NCBI GenBank assembly: GCA_937928295.1
Contig: CALEYY010000108.1
Location: forward strand, 1 to 23,819
Reading direction: 5' to 3'
Length of the DNA: 23,819 nt
Origin: an uncultured Moraxellaceae bacterium
Lineage (GTDB): Bacteria > Pseudomonadota > Gammaproteobacteria > Pseudomonadales > Moraxellaceae
Position numbers and translations under genes: made by a program. This document shows, one piece after another, positions 18,408 to 23,819 of the stretch. Each line of letters begins with the position of its first letter. Position 1 is the stretch's first letter. The notes below the pieces were generated by a model. That model was not told the origin of the DNA and ran no database searches. It worked only from the letters and a program-made list of their open reading frames with translations.

Positions 18408-18665
18408 ATGATATCGCCCACCACACTCTCCAGCCGCGAGCTGAACCAAGACATCGGCCAGGCCAAACGAGCCGCTCGACTGGGGCCGGTGTTTATCACC
18501 GATCGCGGCAAGCCCTCGCATGTGCTGCTGAGCATAGACGACTACCGACGCCTAGCCGGCCAGCGTCGCAGTCTCGTCGATGCCTTGAGCCTGCCCGGCC
18601 TGACCGACATCGACTTCGAGCCGCCACGCGCCGACATCAGCAGCCGCGTGCCGGACCTGTCCTGA
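18408..18665 (+). CDS. Phd/YefM-family antitoxin
   Basis: An 85-residue antitoxin. The N-terminal DNA-binding Phd fold is seen in SSRELNQDIGQAKRAARLGPVFITDRGKPSHVLLSIDDYRRL (residues ~8-50, shown here only by its key parts SSRELNQD, VFITDRGKPSHVLLS and DYRRL). The C-terminal tail, rich in D, P and hydrophobics, is the usual toxin-wrapping region. An AGGAGG ribosome site (18394-18399) lies 8 bases before ATG. The stop overlaps the toxin start by one base (TGATG). The upstream palindrome suggests it represses its own operon. Names in this family vary, so I give no symbol. Confidence 0.92.
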   Translation: MISPTTLSSRELNQDIGQAKRAARLGPVFITDRGKPSHVLLSIDDYRRLAGQRRSLVDALSLPGLTDIDFEPPRADISSRVPDLS

Positions 18666-19123
18666 TGTATCTGCTCGACACCAATGTGATCTCGGAGCTG
18701 CGCAAGGCCGGCGACAACCGCGCCGATAGTCGCGTCATGGCCTGGCTGTCTGGCGTGGACGCCTCCGCCTGCTTCATTTCCGCGCTGACGCTGATGGAGC
18801 TGGAAATCGGCATCCTGCGCGTGCAACGGCGCGATGCCCGCCAAGGTGCGTTGCTGCGCCTTTGGCTGGACTCTCGCGTCACCCCCGAATTCAACGGACG
18901 AGTGTTGGTCATCGATGCCATGGTCGCCTTGCGCTGCGCCCGGCTGCATGTGCCGGATCCGCGTGCCGAGCGCGACGCCCTGATTGCCGCCACCGCGCTG
19001 GTGCACGGCATGACGGTGGTCACGCGCAACATCAGCGATTTCGCGGCAACCGGCGTGCCCGTGCTGAACCCGTGGCAGGAAGGCGTGCTGCAGGAGCAGA
19101 AAGCGCGCTACGAAGTTCGCTGA
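18665..19123 (+). CDS. VapC/FitB-type PIN-domain toxin
   Basis: A 152-residue PIN-domain ribonuclease, the toxic partner of the upstream antitoxin. Metal-binding acids of the PIN active site are present: D5 in MYLLDTNVISEL, E45/E47 in LMELEIGIL, D104 in ERDALIAATAL and D125 in TRNISDF. Family toxins cleave tRNA, rRNA or mRNA; the target here cannot be read from sequence. The MYLLDTNVISELRK start is characteristic of FitB/VapC pairs with Phd-type antitoxins. It ends just before a bidirectional terminator. Confidence 0.93.
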   Translation: MYLLDTNVISELRKAGDNRADSRVMAWLSGVDASACFISALTLMELEIGILRVQRRDARQGALLRLWLDSRVTPEFNGRVLVIDAMVALRCARLHVPDPRAERDALIAATALVHGMTVVTRNISDFAATGVPVLNPWQEGVLQEQKARYEVR

Positions 19124-19126
19124 CAT

Positions 19127-19158
19127 AAAAAAACCGGGCCTGCGAAGCCCAGTTTTTT
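19127..19158. terminator. Bidirectional terminator between toxin and acyl-CoA dehydrogenase
   Basis: AAAAAAACCGGGC, a 7-base loop, then GCCCAGTTTTTT. The GGGC/GCCC stem with one mismatch is flanked by A and T runs, so it can end transcription of the toxin on the plus strand and of the dehydrogenase on the minus strand; stop codons lie 3 bases and 15 bases away. Confidence 0.85.
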
Positions 19159-19173
19159 ATTCAACACTCAGGC

Positions 19174-20316
19174 TTAGCGACCGAGCATCTCACGCGCAAC
19201 CACTTCCTTCATGATCTCGCTGGCGCCACCGTAAATGCGCTGAATGCGCGCATCTACATAGGCACGGGCAACGCCGTACTCCAGCATGTAGCCATAGCCA
19301 CCGTGCATCTGCAAGCAGGCATCTGCAACGCGACCTTGCAGCTCAGTGGTGTAAAGCTTCACGGCAGCACCGGTCGGGATGTCCAGCTTGCCTTCGGCAT
19401 GCAGATCAACGCAGTTGTTCACGAAAGCACGCGCCGCCAAAATGTCGGTCTTGCAGGTCGCCAGTGTGAAGCGGGTGTTCTGCAGCTGAGCCAACGGCTT
19501 GCCGAACGCCTTGCGCTCCTGCACATAGGCAACAGTCTCGTCCAGCGTACCTTCCGAAGCGGCGATCGCGATCACGGCGATGTTCAGACGCTCGCGCGGC
19601 AGCTCGTTCATCATGTAGGCAAAGCCCTTGCCTTCCTGGCCGAGCAGGCAGTCGGCGGGCACGCGCACATTGTCCATGAATAGCTCGGAGGTATCTTGCG
19701 AGTGCAGACCCATCTTCTCCAGCTTCTTGCCCTTGGCGAAGCCGGGCAGGGTGGTGTCGATCAGCAGCAGCGAGACGCCCTTGGAGCCGGCAGCCGGGTC
19801 GGTCTTCACGGCCATGATCACGACATCGGCGTGCTGGCCGTTGGAGATGAAGGTCTTGGAGCCGTTGACGACATAAAAGTCACCATCGCGCACGGCGGTG
19901 GTACGGATGCCGGCGAGGTCGGAGCCAGCACCCGGCTCGGTCATGCCGATGGCCGCAACGGCATCGCCCGAGGCCAGCTTCGGCAGCCAGACCGACTTCA
20001 CCGACTCTTGTGCCAGATGCTCGATGTAGGGCGCGCAGATATCCGAGTGCACGCTGACACCGGTGGCCAGCGAGGCCAAGCCCATCTTCGCCATTTCGTT
20101 GAGGATGACCATGGAATACTGGAACGGCACGCCAACACCGCCGTACTGTTCCGGCTGATCTACGCAGAGCAGACCGTTCTCGCCCAGCTTGTTCCAGATT
20201 TCACGCGGCATCCACGAGTCTTTTTCCCACTGTTCGTAGTGCGGGCGGATCTCGTTTTCAAGGAAGCGCTTGACGTTGTCTCGGAAAAGTTCGAGTTCGG
20301 CGTGATCAATAGACAT
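19174..20316 (-). CDS. Acyl-CoA dehydrogenase, long-chain (LCAD) type
   Basis: A 380-residue FAD flavoprotein that oxidises acyl-CoA in beta-oxidation. Family signatures are GMTEPGAGSDLAGIRTTA (124-141), VNGSKTFISNG (150-160), QERKAFGKPLAQLQN (266-280) and the C-terminal QMHGGYGYM and IYGGASEIMKEVVAREML. The usual medium/short-chain catalytic Glu (as in YEGT) is Gly363-Gly364 here. As in mitochondrial long-chain enzymes, the base should instead be E255 in IAIAASEGT. The start at 20316 has AGAGAGA upstream. It stands alone, divergent from the HopJ-family gene. Substrate chain length is inference. Confidence 0.92.
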   Translation of the reverse strand: MSIDHAELELFRDNVKRFLENEIRPHYEQWEKDSWMPREIWNKLGENGLLCVDQPEQYGGVGVPFQYSMVILNEMAKMGLASLATGVSVHSDICAPYIEHLAQESVKSVWLPKLASGDAVAAIGMTEPGAGSDLAGIRTTAVRDGDFYVVNGSKTFISNGQHADVVIMAVKTDPAAGSKGVSLLLIDTTLPGFAKGKKLEKMGLHSQDTSELFMDNVRVPADCLLGQEGKGFAYMMNELPRERLNIAVIAIAASEGTLDETVAYVQERKAFGKPLAQLQNTRFTLATCKTDILAARAFVNNCVDLHAEGKLDIPTGAAVKLYTTELQGRVADACLQMHGGYGYMLEYGVARAYVDARIQRIYGGASEIMKEVVAREMLGR

Positions 20317-20471
20317 GGATCTCTCTCTGGGCAGCTTGGGCTTAAGTACGACTAAGAGCGTATTTTATGACAGACACGGCCGAATCCGATAGAACAAATG
20401 TCATCCAAATTGCGCTTGACGCCTGCTGCGCAAACCGCGAAAAAGCCTCCATTATTTTGGAGATGCCCCCG
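20317..20471. promoter_or_regulatory. Divergent region between acyl-CoA dehydrogenase and HopJ-family gene
   Basis: 155 bases without a supported gene. The plus frame is open from 20367 but I place the HopJ-family start at 20472. The region holds ribosome sites for both genes (GAGAGA on minus, TTGGAG on plus). AT-rich TATTTTATGA near 20361 and TTGACG near 20418 resemble promoter elements, but I find no pair with correct spacing. Confidence 0.3.
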
Positions 20472-20822
20472 ATGACCCTGCAAGAACTACTCGCCGATCT
20501 GCGCACCCAGCGCTGCGACTTTGAAGACACGCTGGCGTGGATTGCCGCGCACTATGACTATCTGCCGACCGCTTTTGATAATGGTCTGGATGCCGACGCG
20601 GTGCACAATGCCGCCGGCCAGAACGAGGGTGCCTGCCGTGTGTTTGCGCTGGGCCTTGCCGCCAATCTCGGCCCCGACGATACTTTGCTCTGCTTCGGCC
20701 GACATTTGCGCGATGTGCTGGCTGACCCTGCGGGCAGCAGCCATGCCAATATCCGCCAGTTCCAGCGACATGGCTGGGCAGGCATCAAGTTTCATGGCCA
20801 AGCCTTGCAAGCCAGAGCGTAA
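20472..20822 (+). CDS. HopJ type III effector-family protein
   Basis: A 116-residue protein matching the HopJ family (Pfam name 'HopJ type III effector'): MTLQELLADLR, IAAHYDYLPTAFDNG, NAAGQNEGACRVFALG, DTLLCFGRHLRDVLADPAG and HANIRQFQRHGWAGIKF. The family was named after a Pseudomonas syringae protein, but members are widespread in non-pathogens and their role is unknown. Nothing near it suggests a type III secretion system, so an effector role is unlikely. Start 20472 matches the family N-terminus and has TTGGAG 9-10 bases upstream; an in-frame start at 20367 would add 35 unrelated residues. Confidence 0.87.
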   Translation: MTLQELLADLRTQRCDFEDTLAWIAAHYDYLPTAFDNGLDADAVHNAAGQNEGACRVFALGLAANLGPDDTLLCFGRHLRDVLADPAGSSHANIRQFQRHGWAGIKFHGQALQARA

Positions 20823-20892
20823 ACCTCTGGGTCAACGCTTTTTCAGATTACCCGTTCCATACACCACTGTTTTCAACCTCAGGATGATCCTA

Positions 20893-21606
20893 ATGTTTCG
20901 CAATTCATTGATTGCTACCGCCATTCTTTCCGTTTCCCTGTCTGCCGTTGCGCAGGCTGCCGAAGTTCAGGGCAGTGCCAGCGTGAGCGCGCCCGGCGCC
21001 ACCGTTCAGGGCAGCGCCAGTGCCGGCATGAGCAATCCGTTTGACCTGAAGGCCAGCAAAGAAGCCGCCGCCAAGATGGCCGCCGGTTCGCGTGATGCCG
21101 CCATCGGTGCCGGCGTGGGTGCCATGGTCAGCGGCAAGTCCAGTGCTGAAGCGCTGAAGTCGGCCAGCACGGCTGCGTCCACGGAAGCCAAAACATCTGC
21201 ACAAGCCGCTGCCGACAAGGCTCAGGCCGATGCCGCCGCGCGCATGGGTCAGGCGCAAGCCACCGCTGCCGGCTACAAGCAGACTGCCGAGCAGAAAATC
21301 TCGCTGAAGGATCGCGTCGCGCTGGGCAAGTATTTCGGTATCGGTAAAGCCACCAACAAGGCTTTCGGTGCCATCTTCGGTGCTAGCGCCACCAGCAAGA
21401 GCGATCTGCCCAAGGGCTACGAAAGCAAGCTGGTGATTGGTGCCAAGCTCGATGCCTCATTGGCTGGCAAGGCTACTGCTGTTGATGTCAGCCTGGTCAA
21501 AGACCTCAGCGTCCAGCCCAAGGGCACCGAATTGGTGAAGATCGGTGACCGCGCCGTTCGCCTGGACAGCAAAACTCGCGTCGTGCTCGATGTGACTACG
21601 ATCTGA
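20893..21606 (+). CDS. Exported alanine-rich protein of unknown function
   Basis: I do not recognise this 237-residue protein. It has a clear signal peptide (MFRNSLIATAILSVSLSAVAQA, cleavage near residue 22) and no lipobox, so it is probably periplasmic or secreted. Just after the cleavage site VQGSAS occurs twice, 14 residues apart. Residues ~50-135 are a very Ala/Lys/Gln/Ser-rich, probably helical stretch (AADKAQADAAARMGQAQA). A compact C-terminal part follows, from ISLKDRVALGKYFGIGK to ELVKIGDRAVRLDSKTRVVLDV; its end weakly recalls RcnB/CigR-type C-termini. ATG 20893 follows AGGA at 8 bases; ATG 20884 is also in frame but lies too close to that site. A strong terminator follows, so it is probably monocistronic or follows the HopJ gene 70 bases upstream. 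Confidence 0.85.
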   Translation: MFRNSLIATAILSVSLSAVAQAAEVQGSASVSAPGATVQGSASAGMSNPFDLKASKEAAAKMAAGSRDAAIGAGVGAMVSGKSSAEALKSASTAASTEAKTSAQAAADKAQADAAARMGQAQATAAGYKQTAEQKISLKDRVALGKYFGIGKATNKAFGAIFGASATSKSDLPKGYESKLVIGAKLDASLAGKATAVDVSLVKDLSVQPKGTELVKIGDRAVRLDSKTRVVLDVTTI

Positions 21607-21614
21607 CGCTAAAA

Positions 21615-21642
21615 GCCGCGCACAGGCCGCCTACAGCGCGGC
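21615..21642. repeat. Inverted repeat GCCGCGC / GCGCGGC
   Basis: A perfect 7-bp inverted repeat with a 14-base loop lies just after the exported protein's stop codon, ahead of the intrinsic terminator. It may help termination or protect the mRNA 3' end; no T tract follows. Confidence 0.4.
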
Positions 21643-21655
21643 AATGATTTGAACG

Positions 21656-21679
21656 AAGCCAGCTCATGCTGGCTTTTTT
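21656..21679 (+). terminator. Rho-independent terminator after the exported alanine-rich protein
   Basis: Perfect stem AAGCCAGC / GCTGGCTT with a TCAT loop, running into six T residues. It lies 50 bases after the stop codon at 21606 and separates this gene from glyQS. Confidence 0.93.
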
Positions 21680-21784
21680 CATGATGAGGCTCGGCTATAC
21701 TCCAGCGTTCATTTTTGAAGCGAATGCGAGCCTGGCGCTCGCTGGCGCGAAGCTGGCACCGACCGGCGGCCTGGGGTTTACAAC
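21680..21784 (+). promoter_or_regulatory. glyQS promoter and GC-rich leader
   Basis: TATACT at 21696-21701 is a good -10 box; no good -35 is visible because the preceding terminator occupies that space. The leader holds a hairpin GCGAGC-CTGGC-GCTCGC (21726-21742) and three CTGGC units starting at 21732, 21742 and 21753. GGGG lies about 9 bases before the glyQ ATG. No T-box features can be made out. Confidence 0.5.
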
Positions 21785-22753
21785 ATGAGTCAAGCATCAC
21801 AACCGATCCAGACCTTTCAGGGCCTGATTCTGGCCTTGCAAAGCTACTGGGCCGAGCAGGGCTGCGTCCTGCTGCAGCCTTACGATATGGAGATGGGCGC
21901 CGGCACCTTCCATACCGCGACTTTTCTGCGCGCCCTCGGCCCGGAAACCTGGAATGCCGCCTATGTGCAGCCCTCGCGCCGTCCGGCTGATGGTCGCTAT
22001 GGCGAGAACCCGAACCGCCTACAGCACTACTACCAGTTCCAGGTCGTGCTGAAGCCGAACCCGAGCAATATCCAGGAGCTGTATCTGGAGTCGCTGCGCC
22101 GCATTGGTGTTGACCCCACCGTGCACGACATCCGCTTCGTCGAAGACAACTGGGAGTCGCCGACGCTGGGCGCCTGGGGTCTGGGCTGGGAAGTCTGGCT
22201 CAACGGCATGGAAGTGACGCAGTTCACCTATTTCCAGCAGGTCGGCGGCATCGAGTGCTATCCGGTCACCGGCGAGATCACTTACGGCCTTGAGCGCCTG
22301 GCCATGTATCTGCAAGGCGTAGACTCGGTCTACGATCTGGTCTGGACCGACGGCCCGTTCGGCAAAGTCACCTACGGCGATGTCTTCCACCAGAACGAGG
22401 TCGAGCAGTCGACCTACAACTTCGAGCACGCCAACGTGCCGGAGCTGTTCAAGCTCTTCGATCTGTTCGAGAGCGAATCCAACCGCATCATGGCGCTGAA
22501 GCTGCCGCTGCCGGCCTACGAGTTCGTGCTGAAGGCGTCGCACACTTTCAATCTGCTCGATGCCCGTCGCGCCATTTCGGTGACCGAGCGTCAACGCTAC
22601 ATCCTGCGTGTGCGCACGCTGGCCCGCGCGATTGCGCAGAGCTATCTCGACTCCCGTGCCGCGCTACGCTTTCCGCTCGCCGATCCGGCCCTGCGCGATG
22701 AAGTTCTCGCACAACTTGCAGCCGCTGCGGCTCAGAAGGAGGCGCAAGCATGA
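21785..22753 (+). CDS. glyQ: Glycyl-tRNA synthetase alpha subunit
   Basis: The catalytic subunit of the alpha2-beta2 enzyme that charges tRNA-Gly. The 322 residues follow the family closely: [20 protein letters not shown], the class II motif-like [14 protein letters not shown] (55-68), [38 protein letters not shown] and [26 protein letters not shown]. The start at 21785 gives the usual MSQ N-terminus. It overlaps glyS by ATGA, ensuring balanced subunit synthesis. This two-subunit form is typical of most proteobacteria. Confidence 0.98.
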   Translation: MSQASQPIQTFQGLILALQSYWAEQGCVLLQPYDMEMGAGTFHTATFLRALGPETWNAAYVQPSRRPADGRYGENPNRLQHYYQFQVVLKPNPSNIQELYLESLRRIGVDPTVHDIRFVEDNWESPTLGAWGLGWEVWLNGMEVTQFTYFQQVGGIECYPVTGEITYGLERLAMYLQGVDSVYDLVWTDGPFGKVTYGDVFHQNEVEQSTYNFEHANVPELFKLFDLFESESNRIMALKLPLPAYEFVLKASHTFNLLDARRAISVTERQRYILRVRTLARAIAQSYLDSRAALRFPLADPALRDEVLAQLAAAAAQKEAQA

Positions 22754-23819
22754 GCGCGCAAGATTTCCTGTTTGAAATTGGTGGCGAAGAGCTGCCGCCG
22801 AAGTCGCTGCTGATGCTGGCAACTGCGCTGCGTGATGGTGTTGCCGATGGTCTCGCCAAAGCCGGTCTGATTCATGGCGGGGTCGATTTCTATTCTGCAC
22901 CGCGCCGTCTCGCCGTGATCGTGAAGCAGCTCGCTGCGCAACAGCCGGATCGCGTCATTGCGGTGGATGGCCCGCCGGTGAAGGCTGCATTCGACGCCGA
23001 AGGCCGCCCGACCCAAGCCGCACTCGGTTTCGCTCGCAAAAACGGTATCGACATCGCCGAAGTGGATCGCAGCGGCGAGAAGCTGCGCTATGTGCGTGAA
23101 GTGAAGGGCGATAGCGCCGTGGCGCTAATGCCCGGCATCGTCGATCTCGCGCTGAAAAATCTGCCGATCGCCAAGCGCATGCGCTGGGGCGCCAGCCGCG
23201 TCGAATTCGTGCGCCCGATGCACTGGGTCGTCATGCTCTACGGCAGCGACATCGTGCCGGCGCGTCTGCTCGACATCGCCAGCGGCCGCACCAGTTTTGG
23301 TCATCGCTTCCATCATCCGCAAGCCGTGACCATCGCCACCGCTGGTGACTATCTGCAAGCGATGCGCAGCGCTCATGTCATCGCCGATTTTGCTGCTCGC
23401 CGCGAGCAGATCCGCAGAGCCGTCACCGCACTGGCTTTGGCAGAGGGCGGCAGCGCGCTGATGCCGGAAGCTCTGCTCGATGAAGTCACCGCCCTGGTCG
23501 AATGGCCGGCGCCGCTGGTGTGCTCGTTCGAAGCGCGCTTCCTCGCCGTGCCGCAAGAAGCACTCATCTCGACCATGCAGGACAACCAGAAGTACTTTTG
23601 CTTGGTCGATGCCGGCGGCCAGCTCATGGCGCGCTTCATCACCGTGGCCAACATCGAGTCATCGGCTCCGGAAAAAATCGTCGCGGGCAACGAGAAGGTC
23701 GTGCGTCCGCGCCTGACCGACGCCGAGTTCTTCTTCAATCAAGACAAGAAGATCACGCTGGCTCAGCGCAACGAGCGCCTGAAGAATGTCGTCTTCCAGG
23801 CCCAGCTTGGCACCGTGTA
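22750..23819 (+). CDS. glyS: Glycyl-tRNA synthetase beta subunit, 5' part (cut by window end)
   Basis: The tRNA-binding partner of GlyQ. About 356 residues are visible of a protein usually near 690. The start [20 protein letters not shown] and the later [64 protein letters not shown] and [13 protein letters not shown] are characteristic GlyS sequences. No frameshift is seen in the visible part. ATG 22750 overlaps the glyQ stop. Confidence 0.97.
   Translation, partial: MSAQDFLFEIGGEELPPKSLLMLATALRDGVADGLAKAGLIHGGVDFYSAPRRLAVIVKQLAAQQPDRVIAVDGPPVKAAFDAEGRPTQAALGFARKNGIDIAEVDRSGEKLRYVREVKGDSAVALMPGIVDLALKNLPIAKRMRWGASRVEFVRPMHWVVMLYGSDIVPARLLDIASGRTSFGHRFHHPQAVTIATAGDYLQAMRSAHVIADFAARREQIRRAVTALALAEGGSALMPEALLDEVTALVEWPAPLVCSFEARFLAVPQEALISTMQDNQKYFCLVDAGGQLMARFITVANIESSAPEKIVAGNEKVVRPRLTDAEFFFNQDKKITLAQRNERLKNVVFQAQLGTV

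Noticed and set aside
20367..20471. Longer start for the HopJ-family protein
   Set aside because: The extra 35 residues do not fit the family, while ATG 20472 has a good ribosome site and the family N-terminus.

Overview
The window is GC-rich, densely coding bacterial chromosome with almost exclusively housekeeping genes. The gene set and order point to a gammaproteobacterium close to Pseudomonadales. It has the two-subunit glycyl-tRNA synthetase (glyQ-glyS), an oxygen-dependent coproporphyrinogen oxidase, periplasmic cytochromes c4 and c5, and a FabR/DesT-type regulator. Two neighbourhoods I remember from Pseudomonas aeruginosa PAO1 are recognisable: a dsbA/cytochrome c4/cytochrome c5/engB/polA/zur-znuCB block and an aroE/hemF/tsaC/dprA/def/fmt/rsmB ... 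glyQ/glyS block. In PAO1 they lie on either side of the origin; here they are joined. Species cannot be named from the sequence alone. Both ends cut through genes and the length is irregular, so the window may be a whole contig.

Layout. 1-670 (-): 5' part of a phosphoglycerate mutase (gpmI) whose last ~55 visible residues look like a glutathione S-transferase C-terminal domain, a chimera at the window edge. 722-1024 (-): small conserved helical protein. 1238-1867 (+): FabR/DesT-like TetR repressor with a candidate operator upstream. 1872-2480 (-): dsbA. 2616-3583 (-): cytochrome c5-c4 operon ending in a strong terminator. 3732-4400 (+): engB, converging on polA (4423-7209, -). 7311-9416 (+): zur-znuC-znuB zinc operon, divergent from polA and without znuA. 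9406-13457 (-): hemF-aroE-prlC-yheV, a run of overlapping genes. 13470-15303 (-): tsaC and dprA upstream on the same strand. 15412-18332 (+): def-fmt-rsmB, divergent from dprA. 18354-19158: a Phd/VapC toxin-antitoxin module with a perfect 15-bp inverted repeat and a bidirectional terminator. 19174-20316 (-): an acyl-CoA dehydrogenase. 20472-20822 (+): HopJ-family protein. 20893-21606 (+): unrecognised exported alanine-rich protein. 21785 to the end (+): glyQ-glyS, with glyS cut by the window.

The genes fall into a few functional sets: protein synthesis and maturation (def, fmt, rsmB, tsaC, glyQS, engB), envelope redox chemistry (dsbA, cytochromes), zinc homeostasis (zur, znuCB, possibly the zinc-ribbon yheV), haem and shikimate synthesis, and DNA processing (polA, dprA). 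I see no rRNA, tRNA, CRISPR array, prophage or insertion sequence. The toxin-antitoxin pair is the only clearly accessory element. The features most worth a second look are the gpmI/GST junction, the exported alanine-rich protein, the operator candidates, and the RsmB insertion.
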